Source of the DNA: CAZGMJ01 sp964526785
GTDB lineage: Bacteria > Planctomycetota > Phycisphaerae > Sedimentisphaerales > Anaerobacaceae
Assembly: GCA_964526785.1 (NCBI GenBank)
Contig: CAZGMJ010000020.1
Coordinates: 1-64,000 of the forward strand
Length of the DNA stretch: 64,000 nucleotides
Direction: 5' to 3'
The notes beneath the pieces were generated by a model, which saw only the letters and a program-made list of their open reading frames with translations, ran no database searches and was not told the origin of the DNA. Positions 1 through 8,515 of the stretch are shown here, piece after piece. The position numbers were made by a program, and so were the translations under genes. Every line of letters begins with the position of its first letter. The stretch's first letter is position 1.

Positions 1-443
1 TCTATTTTAACATTGTGAGATTTCCTCACACTTTCTTTTCATGCGATTGCCCTGATCCTGCCTCAGCAATTCTTGACGGGTCATGAGGATTCAGCTATCC
101 TGGCACCGCAAGAGCAGACTACAGTCTCGACGTCAGTAAACAAGAACCGAAAGGAGCAGATCTTTCCAGGCAAGTCAGTGCATTGCCTTACGTATTCCAC
201 GACCCCGCGGCATTCAAGCGAAGGACAAACCCCAAACACCTCCGATTCGGCTGGCGAATAGATGGAACGGAAACCCCACACAAGGCAAATGCCGCGAACA
301 GCGTACCTAAAGGACCGACGGACTTCGAACAGACGAAATCACTGGAAAGCACGACAGACGGCAATCGTAGAGGACGAGCAAGAAGGAAGCGAGCGAGCAA
401 CGGGCGCAAATTGTCGCGATGTTGACATGACGGAATGCTTGAA

Positions 444-461
444 ACAGGCCGTACGGCCTGT
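444..461. repeat. 18-bp perfect palindrome upstream of aspS
   Basis: ACAGGCCGTACGGCCTGT is its own reverse complement over 18 bases. It lies about 165 bases before the aspS start and about 95 bases before the candidate promoter. With no loop it suits a dimeric protein-binding site better than an RNA terminator, and no T-run follows. Its function is unknown. Confidence 0.5.
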
Positions 462-557
462 CGGAACAACATCTGTCCGGTAGAGAATGGGATTCAGGTT
501 GACTACGCCGGACTGCTGGAATAGGATGCAGGCGTTGTGTGTCGATATGACACAGGC

Positions 558-585
558 TTGAAATCCCGTGCCCTGAACATACACT
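558..585 (+). promoter_or_regulatory. Candidate sigma-70 promoter of aspS
   Basis: A TTGAAA hexamer (558-563) is followed after 16 bases by TACACT (580-585). This would start transcription about 35 bases before the aspS ATG. Spacing and hexamers are acceptable but not strong, and this is the best match in the region by eye. Confidence 0.3.
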
Positions 586-627
586 ATCCGTCCATATAGT
601 TGGGGAAGACTTCGAAAGACAGTAATT

Positions 628-2433
628 ATGTTAAAGAGAACACACAATTGTGCACAACTTCGCATCTTTCATGCCGGTATGAAAGCTACGCTGGCGGGCT
701 GGGTCCATTCATACCGCGATCACGGCGGTCTCGTTTTCATCGACCTGCGCGACCGCGAGGGCATCACGCAACTGGTCTTCGACCCCGAGAATCAGCCCGA
801 AGTCCACGAAAAGGCACGCGGCCTGCGCTGTGAATGGGTCATCGCCGCCAGAGGGATCGTCCAGCCCCGCAGCGAAGGCATGACGAATCCCAAGCTGGCG
901 ACGGGCGAGATCGAGATTGCCATCGACGAACTGGAGATTCTGAACGTCGCCAAGACTCCGCCCTTCGAATTCGACAAGGCCGAGAAGACCAGTGAAGACA
1001 TTCGTTTGGCCAACCGCTACATCGACCTGCGCAGGCCGGAAATGCAGAACAGGATTCGCACCCGCCACCAGGTTACCACACTGGTGCGCGATTACTTCGA
1101 TAAGCTCGGCTTCTGGGAGATCGAAACGCCCATGCTCGCCAAGAGCACGCCCGAAGGCGCACGGGATTATCTCGTCCCCAGCAGGCTCTATCATGGTTGT
1201 TTCTACGCCCTGCCTCAGTCGCCGCAGTTGTTCAAGCAGATTCTGATGATCAGCGGCGTGGACAAGTATTTCCAGATCGTCCGCTGCTTTCGCGACGAGG
1301 ATCCGCGAGCGGATCGGCAGGCGGAGTTCACGCAGATCGACGTGGAGATGAGTTTCGTCGACAGCAACGACGTAATCCGCGTTCACGAGAACATGGTCGC
1401 CCGCGTTTGGAAGAACATTCTGGGGATCGACGTTCCCACGCCGATGCCCCGCATGACGTACAAAGAGGCCGTGGACAATTACGGTATCGACAGACCCGAC
1501 CTCCGCTTCGAGATGAAGCTGAAGGATATCAGCGATCTGGCAGAACAGAGCAGCTTCAAGGTCTTTACGGCGACCATTGAAAACGGGGGCATCGTCAAGG
1601 GCCTCTGCGCGCCCGGCGGCGAGAAGTACTCCAGAAGTGATATCGAGAAGACGCTTACCAGCTTCGCAGCCGACTACGGCGCCAAGGGCCTGGCGTGGGC
1701 AAAGGTAAAGGCCGAGGACGGCAAACTGTCCCTGCTCGGTGGATGCGCCAAGTTCTTCGCACCTGAACAGCAGCAGGACCTTATCGGGCGTTTTGACGCC
1801 GGCGAAGGTGATCTGCTGCTTTTCGTAGCCGATACGGAGGCAGCCGCAAACAAAGCCCTTGCACCGCTCCGCTGCAAGCTGGGGCGGGACCTGGGACTTT
1901 ACGACCCTGAGAGCTTCGCGTTTGTCTGGGTGGTTGATTTCCCGCTTTTCGAATGGAACGAGGGCGAGAAACGGTTCGACTCGCTGCATCATCCGTTTAC
2001 CAGTCCGGTCGAAGAAGATTTGCCCAAGCTGGAAAGCGACCCGGGCAATATCCGCTCACAAGCCTACGACATCGTCGTCAACGGCTCGGAGATAGGCGGA
2101 GGCAGCGTTCGTATTCACCGCCCGGAAATTCAACAAAAAGTCTTCGACCTGCTGAACATCTCCAGAGAGCAGGCCCGGGAAAGGTTCGGATTCTTCCTCA
2201 AAGCACTCGATTACGGAGCGCCGCCGCACGGTGGAATCGCCTTCGGACTGGACCGCCTGACGATGCTCCTGACCGGAACCGAGAACATCCGCGACGTCAT
2301 TGCCTTTCCAAAGACACAGCGAGGTCAATGCCTGATGACGGACGCTCCCAGCGAGGTCGATCAGAAGCAACTCGATGAGTTGAATCTGCGAACGCAGAAG
2401 CACTCCCACAAAGTCCAAACGCCGGAACAGTAG
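628..2433 (+). CDS. aspS: Aspartate-tRNA ligase
   Basis: This cytoplasmic class II synthetase charges tRNA with aspartate. The 601-aa length fits the bacterial AspRS type with a GAD insertion domain. The N-terminal OB fold contains GWVHSYRDHGG. Motif 2 shows FRDEDPRADR followed by EFTQIDVEMSF, and motif 3 shows GIAFGLDRL near the C-terminus. The ATG is chosen because the protein begins MLKRTHNCAQLR, matching the usual N-terminus; the ribosome site is weak. His32 in RDHGG is the residue type seen in non-discriminating AspRS, where discriminating enzymes have Leu. The enzyme may therefore also charge tRNA-Asn for amidation by GatCAB. It appears to be transcribed alone. Confidence 0.96.
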   Translation: MLKRTHNCAQLRIFHAGMKATLAGWVHSYRDHGGLVFIDLRDREGITQLVFDPENQPEVHEKARGLRCEWVIAARGIVQPRSEGMTNPKLATGEIEIAIDELEILNVAKTPPFEFDKAEKTSEDIRLANRYIDLRRPEMQNRIRTRHQVTTLVRDYFDKLGFWEIETPMLAKSTPEGARDYLVPSRLYHGCFYALPQSPQLFKQILMISGVDKYFQIVRCFRDEDPRADRQAEFTQIDVEMSFVDSNDVIRVHENMVARVWKNILGIDVPTPMPRMTYKEAVDNYGIDRPDLRFEMKLKDISDLAEQSSFKVFTATIENGGIVKGLCAPGGEKYSRSDIEKTLTSFAADYGAKGLAWAKVKAEDGKLSLLGGCAKFFAPEQQQDLIGRFDAGEGDLLLFVADTEAAANKALAPLRCKLGRDLGLYDPESFAFVWVVDFPLFEWNEGEKRFDSLHHPFTSPVEEDLPKLESDPGNIRSQAYDIVVNGSEIGGGSVRIHRPEIQQKVFDLLNISREQARERFGFFLKALDYGAPPHGGIAFGLDRLTMLLTGTENIRDVIAFPKTQRGQCLMTDAPSEVDQKQLDELNLRTQKHSHKVQTPEQ

Positions 2434-2499
2434 GTACGCCGGAGATCTCGCGAGCCGTATGACATGCGCGCGTCACCGAATCGATTGCCGGGGTATCGA

Positions 2500-2516
2500 A
2501 AAGGTCCCTGACCTTT
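2500..2516 (+). terminator. Hairpin between aspS and the mscS-like gene
   Basis: AAAGGTC and GACCTTT form a 7-bp stem with a three-base loop (CCT). It starts 67 bases after the aspS stop. No clear T-run follows, so it may be a weak terminator or only an RNA hairpin. Confidence 0.3.
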
Positions 2517-2646
2517 CTGGCCGCAGGTGAACACACCATTGTGGTCCTGTCCGAACTTGACCGGAACGAGACGACAACGTATAACCGGCACCAGCGAACC
2601 GATTTTTGCAATCGCTTAAGGGCACGTACTTCATGGGAGACTGTTC

Positions 2647-3714
2647 ATGTTGGCAATTGGACAACAAACCGAAAGACTGATATGGCTGCTCGGCATTGCT
2701 CTGGCGAGCGGGTTGATCGGCCACTACTTCCTATACCATCTCTTGCTCGCTGTTACGACCCGGACTGAAAGCAGCGTGGACAACCTCATTGTCCGCCGGT
2801 GTTATCGCCCCGCCCAGTGGATTTTGATCGTGCTTGGAGTCCGCATAGCGCTTCAGGTCCCATTCTTCGCGCCCGACCAGAAGAAGAGCCCTGAACTTCT
2901 TCCTCATGTGCTGAGCCTGCTGCTGATCGGCGCCGTTTCATGGTTGCTGATCAAAGTACTATACCTTCTCGAAGACTACATCCTCGAGAGATTCGATGTT
3001 ACGGCCAGAGACAATCTCAGGGCCCGAAAGATCCACACGCAGTTTCGCGTGATCAAGCAGATTGCGATACTCGCGATCGGCATCATCGCCTTCGCCACGA
3101 TGCTGATGACTTTCGAACGCGTCCGCCAACTGGGGACGACTATTCTCGCCTCGGCAGGCGTCATCGGCATCGTCGTGGGTATGGCGGCGCAACGGACCAT
3201 CGCAACCGTGATTGCGGGCCTGCAAATCGCCGTTACTCAGCCAATCCGCGTCGACGACGTTGTTATCGTCGAAGGCGAATGGGGCAGAATCGAGGAGATC
3301 ACGCTGACCTACGTGGTAGTACGCATCTGGGATCTTCGCCGACTGATCGTGCCGATAACCTACTTCATCGAGACGCCCTTCCAGAACTGGACGCGTATCA
3401 GCGCCGATATTCTCGGTACTGTATACGTGTATGTCGATCATACAATCCCCGTTGAGGACATCCGCAAAGAACTGCAGAACATTCTGGAACAGTCCGAGCA
3501 CTGGGACAAAAAGGTCTGCGTACTCCAGGTCACGAATACGTCGGAGCGCGCGGTGGAATTGCGGGCACTGATGAGCGCTTCGGACGCCTCGCTTGCCTGG
3601 ACCCTTCGATGTGAGGTTCGCGAAAAACTGGTCGCTTTCCTGCAGAAACAGTACCCGCAATCTCTGCCCAGGATACGCGCGGAGTTGAATCAAATCGAGT
3701 TGCAAAATGAGTAG
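2647..3714 (+). CDS. Small-conductance mechanosensitive channel (MscS family)
   Basis: This 355-aa membrane protein would open under membrane tension to release solutes on osmotic downshock. Three or four hydrophobic segments span roughly residues 10-30, 55-75, 90-110 and 135-160. They are followed by the pore-lining segment and the beta domain, whose IVVGMAAQRTIATVIAGLQI and QPIRVDDVVIVEGEWGRIEEI stretches match the MscS core. The rest forms a short alpha/beta C-terminal cytoplasmic domain. GGAGA lies six bases before the ATG. The sensor kinase begins 23 bases downstream, so the two may share a transcript. The extra N-terminal helices are typical of larger MscS-like (YnaI-type) members. Confidence 0.88.
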   Translation: MLAIGQQTERLIWLLGIALASGLIGHYFLYHLLLAVTTRTESSVDNLIVRRCYRPAQWILIVLGVRIALQVPFFAPDQKKSPELLPHVLSLLLIGAVSWLLIKVLYLLEDYILERFDVTARDNLRARKIHTQFRVIKQIAILAIGIIAFATMLMTFERVRQLGTTILASAGVIGIVVGMAAQRTIATVIAGLQIAVTQPIRVDDVVIVEGEWGRIEEITLTYVVVRIWDLRRLIVPITYFIETPFQNWTRISADILGTVYVYVDHTIPVEDIRKELQNILEQSEHWDKKVCVLQVTNTSERAVELRALMSASDASLAWTLRCEVREKLVAFLQKQYPQSLPRIRAELNQIELQNE

Positions 3715-3737
3715 TACGCAGGGATAATTCCGAATCT

Positions 3738-5402
3738 ATGGCAGGAAAACCATCCATTCGAACCCGGCTGCAGCGTCTGCGGGCGAAATTGCCGGATGTT
3801 GCAGATATCTGGCCGCTGTCTCTGGCCGAGAAATGTCGCCTGGCATTCGGCACGACCGTCGTCGGAATCCTGGCACTGGCCCTGCTGTTGCCTTACATAT
3901 GGATGGGTCAACTCGTTAAGAAAGGTCTGCTCGACGCCAACAAGGCCCGGGCGCAGACCGTCCTGCTGCGTACACATTTTCAGCCGGACAGTCGACCCGA
4001 GGGCGCATTGCAGGAACTCGATCAAAGCGGCGCCCCGGCCGAGCCCAACAGATCGGAAATGCGATGGTTCCTTTTCGACAAGGACGGTACGCTGTCCGCC
4101 GCGGCCGACCTGAGTGAGAAGCACAGGGAGATGATCGCAAGTCTGACGAACAGTGAAGCGCGAGATGAGAACATCGAACTGACCCGCCGGGACGGCACAC
4201 TCCACAGCACCTACATACGCATCTTCCGGGCTAACGACAACTGCAGAGAGTGTCACTATCCACAGGGTTCCGCCCAGGCGTTTTCCCTGGCCGAGCCAAT
4301 CGGTGCAGTCCTGATTGAATCCCGCGGCGCGGGCGAGGAGGTCAGCAAGACCGTACTGCTCAACCGCATTTGGATAATTGCGGCCGGACTCATCGGATGC
4401 GTCGGCGCTATCGTAGCGTTCTACTGGATCACCCAGCGCGTTATCTTCCGACCGGTCCGCCAGTTGCGGGCGATGGCCAACAACGTGGCTGAAGGCAATC
4501 TGGATATGCGAAGTTCGATCGCCACCGGCGATGAATACGAAAAACTCGCCAAGGCATTCAACCACATGCTCGACGGCTTGCAGGCCGCCCAGGAGAAACT
4601 CCGCGAGGCAAATCGGCAGCTCGACGCCAAGATCGTGGAATTGTCCGAGCGGAATATCGAGCTGTTCAAGGCCAACAAGGTCAAGAGCGAATTCCTTGCG
4701 AATATGTCGCACGAGTTCAGAACGCCGCTGAATGCGATCCTCGGATTCGCCCAGGTCCTGCGGGACAAACCCAGGCAGCTCAAGACGGAGAAGGGCAAAA
4801 GATATATCGAAAACATCATCGCCAGCGGCAACAGCCTGCTGAACATGATCAACGATCTGCTCGATCTGGCAAAGACGCAAGCGGGCAAGATGGAACTGCA
4901 CATCGAAGAGACGTCCGTCGAGCAACTGTGTGAATCGCTGGTCTCATCCTTCTCTTTGATGGCCCGGCAGAAGAAGATCAAGGTATCCACAAGAATCGAC
5001 AAGTCCATCCCGCTGCTCACGACCGATGTAGGCAAAGTCCGGCAGGTACTGTACAACTTCCTGAGCAACGCAATCAAGTTCACTCCGGACAAAGGCGCAA
5101 TCACGATCGAGGCAAAGTTGCTGGACAAGCAGACCGTTCGTCTGTCCGTTACGGATACCGGCTGTGGTATCGCCGAGGAAGACCAGCAGAAGATCTTCGA
5201 AAAATTCCGGCAGGTGGATGGTTCGCTGACGCGTCAAAGTCCCGGAACCGGTCTCGGACTGGCCATTAGCAAAGAGCTTTCCGCGATGCTGGGCGGCAGC
5301 ATCGGCCTGGAGAGTATTCCGGATGAAGGCTCCACGTTCTGGCTCGACATCCCAACAGCGTTGCGTGCGGAAGGGGCTGCACCAGCTCACAAATCGAAGT
5401 AA
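3738..5402 (+). CDS. Membrane sensor histidine kinase with a periplasmic CXXCH motif
   Basis: This 554-aa kinase has TM1 near residues 36-57, an outside domain of about 145 residues and TM2 near 205-230. These are followed by a HAMP linker, a coiled coil, a HisKA domain (His325 in NMSHEFRTPLNA) and a HATPase domain with N, G1 (DTGCGIA) and G2 (GTGLGLA) boxes. The outside domain contains Cys169-Arg-Glu-Cys172-His173, the covalent heme c attachment pattern, so the sensed signal may be redox or a gas. No response regulator is adjacent, making it an orphan kinase unless it is coupled elsewhere. It follows the MscS-like gene by 23 bases. Kinase assignment is firm; heme binding is inferred. Confidence 0.9.
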   Translation: MAGKPSIRTRLQRLRAKLPDVADIWPLSLAEKCRLAFGTTVVGILALALLLPYIWMGQLVKKGLLDANKARAQTVLLRTHFQPDSRPEGALQELDQSGAPAEPNRSEMRWFLFDKDGTLSAAADLSEKHREMIASLTNSEARDENIELTRRDGTLHSTYIRIFRANDNCRECHYPQGSAQAFSLAEPIGAVLIESRGAGEEVSKTVLLNRIWIIAAGLIGCVGAIVAFYWITQRVIFRPVRQLRAMANNVAEGNLDMRSSIATGDEYEKLAKAFNHMLDGLQAAQEKLREANRQLDAKIVELSERNIELFKANKVKSEFLANMSHEFRTPLNAILGFAQVLRDKPRQLKTEKGKRYIENIIASGNSLLNMINDLLDLAKTQAGKMELHIEETSVEQLCESLVSSFSLMARQKKIKVSTRIDKSIPLLTTDVGKVRQVLYNFLSNAIKFTPDKGAITIEAKLLDKQTVRLSVTDTGCGIAEEDQQKIFEKFRQVDGSLTRQSPGTGLGLAISKELSAMLGGSIGLESIPDEGSTFWLDIPTALRAEGAAPAHKSK

Positions 5403-5474
5403 TTGCCAGTTGCTTCGACATACGATACACTCGAACCGAAATACAGGCACATTCACGAATAAGGGAGCCGACTT

Positions 5475-7511
5475 ATGCGCAGAACACTGCTTATTTGCAT
5501 CATGACATTCCATGCTTTCACTGTGGCCGCCACAGCCGCCAAGCATCCATTTTCCATACACGACATGCTGGCGATGGAGCGCATTTCCGATCCTCAGGTA
5601 TCGCCGGACGGTCAACGCATCGTTTTCGTGGTGCGTCGAACCGATCTGGAGGCGGATAGAGGCCGGACGGATCTGTGGCTCGTCGACGCCGATGGAAATA
5701 ATCTGCTCCAACTTACGACAGATCCGGAGAACGATTATAATCCACGATGGCTTCCCGACGGCAGCGAGATCGTCTTTCTGTCCTCACGGTCGGGCTCGGC
5801 GCAGGTGTGGCGCATTGCCGTTGATGGCGGCGAGGCTCGACAGATTACGGACATGCCTCTGGATACAGGCAACCTCCTCGTGTCCCCCAACGGCAAACAT
5901 GTGGCGTTTACGATGGAAGTATTTCCGGGCATGAGCCCGCAGGAAACGAAGGCAAAGCTCGAAGAAATTGACAGCCGTAAATCCAGCGGCCGTATTTACG
6001 ATCAGATATTCGTCCGCCACTGGGACCAGTGGAAAGACGGACGACGGTCGCATCTGTTCGCCAGGGACATCGAGGGTGATGAGCCCGTCGATGTGATGAA
6101 ACAAATGGACGCCGATACGCCATCCAAGCCCTTCGGCGGCCCTGAGGAGATGACCTTCACGCCGAACAGCAGGGGGCTGATCTTCTCGGCCCGCAATGTC
6201 GGACGCAGGGAAGCATGGTCAACCGATTTCGATCTGTATCTTTCCCCGATCGATGCCTCTCACCCGCCCCGTTGTCTTACCGAGGAAAACAAAGCCTGGG
6301 ACACGCACCCGCTTTTTTCCCCGGACGGCAAGACCCTGGCGTACCTTGCAATGGCTCGCCCCGGCTACGAATCCGACCGGCTTCGCATCGTGTTGCAGGA
6401 TTGGCCCGAAGGCGAAAGACGCGTACTGACCGAAACGTGGGACAGGAGCCCCGGCGACTTTTGCTTCTCGGCCGATGGAAAGCAGATTTATGCAACGGCA
6501 ACCAACCTGGGCCAGCGATCGCTGTTCGCGATTGACACAGAGACCGGCAGCGTGCGAACCACCGTTAAATACGGCAGTATCAGCTCGCCAGGTATTGCCG
6601 GCAATAGAATCGTCTACGGCATGAACAATCTCCAATCACCTGCGGAGTTGTACTCTGTCGCCGCCGACGGGTCGAACGTTCGCCAAATCACCCATGTCAA
6701 CACAGAAGAAATCGCAGATGTATGCATGGGAGACTACGAACAATTCACATTCGCGGGGTGGAACGACGAAACCGTACACTGCTATATGGTGGAACCCGTA
6801 GACTTCGACTCCGGGCAGAAGTATCCTGTCGCATTCCTCATCCACGGCGGCCCGCAGGGCTCATTCGGAAACATGTTCCACTATCGCTGGAACCCCCAGG
6901 CATATGCAGGGGCTGGATATGCGGCCGTGATGGTGGACTTCCACGGCTCCACCGGTTATGGCCAGGAATTCACCGATTCCATCCGCGGCGACTGGGGAGG
7001 CAAGCCTTTCATCGACTTGCAGAAAGGGCTGGCCGCCGCCCTCGATCGCTATCCCTGGATGGATGCGAATCGTGTCTCAGCACTTGGCGCGTCGTTCGGG
7101 GGATACATGATCAACTGGATCGCGGGGAACTGGCCTGAGCGTTTTCGCTGTCTGGTCAATCACGACGGCAATCTCGACGAGCGCATGGCCTATTTCGACA
7201 CTGAAGAACTCTGGTTCCCGGAGTGGGATCATCTCGGCACACCCTGGGAGAACCCCAGAGGTTACGAAAGGCACAATCCCGTCAACTACGTCAAGAACTG
7301 GCAGACCCCCATGCTGGTGATCCACGGCGCTTTCGATTTCCGCGTGGTGGACACGCAGGGGCTCGCCACCTTCAATGCGCTCCAACGCCTCGGCATTCCC
7401 AGTAAGTTGCTGTACTTCCCCGATGAGAACCACTGGGTTCTGAGGCCTCACAATTCCATCCTCTGGCATGAAACGGTGCTGGAATGGCTCGATAAATGGA
7501 CGAAGCCGTAG
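5475..7511 (+). CDS. Exported S9-family serine peptidase (prolyl oligopeptidase type)
   Basis: This 678-aa protein starts with a signal peptide (about residues 1-21, MRRTLLICIMTF onward). A WD40-like seven-blade beta-propeller (about 30-400) and a C-terminal alpha/beta-hydrolase follow. The catalytic triad is readable: Ser540 in GASFGGY, Asp621 in HGAFDFRV and His653 in DENHWV. Such enzymes cleave short peptides, often dipeptides or acylated N-termini, probably in the periplasm. AGGGAG lies seven bases before the ATG. It follows the kinase gene by 72 bases and faces the lipoprotein gene on the other strand. Confidence 0.93.
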   Translation: MRRTLLICIMTFHAFTVAATAAKHPFSIHDMLAMERISDPQVSPDGQRIVFVVRRTDLEADRGRTDLWLVDADGNNLLQLTTDPENDYNPRWLPDGSEIVFLSSRSGSAQVWRIAVDGGEARQITDMPLDTGNLLVSPNGKHVAFTMEVFPGMSPQETKAKLEEIDSRKSSGRIYDQIFVRHWDQWKDGRRSHLFARDIEGDEPVDVMKQMDADTPSKPFGGPEEMTFTPNSRGLIFSARNVGRREAWSTDFDLYLSPIDASHPPRCLTEENKAWDTHPLFSPDGKTLAYLAMARPGYESDRLRIVLQDWPEGERRVLTETWDRSPGDFCFSADGKQIYATATNLGQRSLFAIDTETGSVRTTVKYGSISSPGIAGNRIVYGMNNLQSPAELYSVAADGSNVRQITHVNTEEIADVCMGDYEQFTFAGWNDETVHCYMVEPVDFDSGQKYPVAFLIHGGPQGSFGNMFHYRWNPQAYAGAGYAAVMVDFHGSTGYGQEFTDSIRGDWGGKPFIDLQKGLAAALDRYPWMDANRVSALGASFGGYMINWIAGNWPERFRCLVNHDGNLDERMAYFDTEELWFPEWDHLGTPWENPRGYERHNPVNYVKNWQTPMLVIHGAFDFRVVDTQGLATFNALQRLGIPSKLLYFPDENHWVLRPHNSILWHETVLEWLDKWTKP

Positions 7512-7577
7512 CCGCAAGCCAGTCCGAACGCCGCAGGCGCATGGCCTGGCCAGCACGGCCGGCACGCCAGGATGCAA

Positions 7578-8060
7578 TCATTCCTGTTCCGGGTCGGCCT
7601 GCTGACCGCTCGATTTCATCTCGGAAAGGAACGCATCGTATGCTTTCTGAGTGGCCTGTACGGCGTCACTGACTTTGGACTTGGTACTGTCCCAGGCATC
7701 GCTCCCGGCATTCCTGGCATCATCAAGCGCCTCTCGCGCCGCCGCCAGTTCGCCCTCGAAGTTCTCCTGCAACTGCTGGAGTTTCTGCTGTGCCTGTTCC
7801 CCAGCCGCAGCGGTTTCTTCCTTCATATCCCGGTACTTCTGCTCCAGCGCGCTTAGCTGGTCCTGCGACCGCTCCAGCAACTGCTGCTTCTTCTGAGCCA
7901 GAAGATCGCCCGCAGCCTGCAGCGCCTCGCCCGCCTCGCGCTTTGCTCTGGCAGCGGCAGTGTTTGCATCACTCGGTTCCTGATCATCACTCTTGCCGCA
8001 ACCGCTCAACCCGAGGACAAGCACCCCGCACAATGCACTTAGTATAATCAGCTTCTTCAT
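7578..8060 (-). CDS. Small coiled-coil lipoprotein
   Basis: The 160-aa product starts MKKLIILSALCGVLVLGLSGC, a lipoprotein signal with lipobox LSGC, so it is predicted to be lipid-anchored. The mature part is rich in Ala, Glu, Gln and Lys with a heptad-like pattern over most of its length. This predicts one long helix or coiled coil like those of apolipoprotein-like or Lpp-like envelope proteins. The ATG at 8060 is chosen over an upstream in-frame start because GAGGG sits seven bases before it and the signal peptide begins there. I do not recognise a specific family. It is convergent with the S9 peptidase gene. Confidence 0.8.
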   Translation of the reverse strand: MKKLIILSALCGVLVLGLSGCGKSDDQEPSDANTAAARAKREAGEALQAAGDLLAQKKQQLLERSQDQLSALEQKYRDMKEETAAAGEQAQQKLQQLQENFEGELAAAREALDDARNAGSDAWDSTKSKVSDAVQATQKAYDAFLSEMKSSGQQADPEQE

Positions 8061-8515
8061 TCTACAGCCCTCTTTCTGAACATGAGTTGTCATTCCCACT
8101 ACTTCGGCCGTCCAATACCCGAATTCGCAATGATTATCCCTGAGAATTCGAACCAAACAAAGCTTTTTTTCCTTCGCCACCCTCTCGGAACACGCAAACG
8201 CGGATCTTCACGCCCCTGAGCCGCCGCCAAGTCCATAGTCGCACTGTTCGCCACGATATTTCAAAGTCAGCGTCGATATCTCTACACCATAGCCCTTTAT
8301 GGACCGGCAACAATAAGGGATATGCCGAATACGACATACGCCAAATACGCAGGACAAGCCTGAGAAGAACACGCCTCGCTCGCATTTTGCTTCAATTCAT
8401 CCGCCGGCGCGCTCTCGACACGAGACGGTTCGTGTCGTAGCATAGATGTGGTAATGTGCTGGGACCAGCCGGCGCAGAGACAACAAGAACGGACAAAAAT
8501 GAACAAAAGGACCAC
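8061..8515. other. Divergent intergenic region between the lipoprotein and glycosidase genes
   Basis: About 450 bases without a gene separate two divergent starts. It should hold promoters in both directions, but I could not pick convincing hexamers. An inverted repeat at 8416-8437 is listed separately. No RNA gene was recognised. Confidence 0.5.
8416..8437. repeat. Perfect inverted repeat upstream of the glycosidase-like gene
   Basis: CGACACGA and TCGTGTCG form an 8-bp perfect repeat around a six-base centre (GACGGT), about 80 bases before the glycosidase-like start. It could be an operator for a dimeric regulator or an RNA hairpin. Nothing else in the window shares it, as far as I can see. 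Confidence 0.4.

Larger units (their letters stand above)
1..627. other. Upstream region of aspS, no gene recognised
   Basis: I see no credible coding sequence here: the short open frames have no family resemblance and no ribosome site. A 6-bp hairpin (TGTGAG / CTCACA, positions 14-30) followed by a pyrimidine-rich stretch may be the end of a transcript entering from the left. An 18-bp perfect palindrome and a candidate promoter lie further right and are listed separately. No tRNA-like T-arm was found. Confidence 0.5.

Noticed and set aside
709..1992. Long minus-strand open frame of 427 codons
   Set aside because: It lies wholly antisense to aspS and has no family features.
3690..4925. Minus-strand open frame of 411 codons
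   Set aside because: Antisense shadow of the histidine kinase gene.
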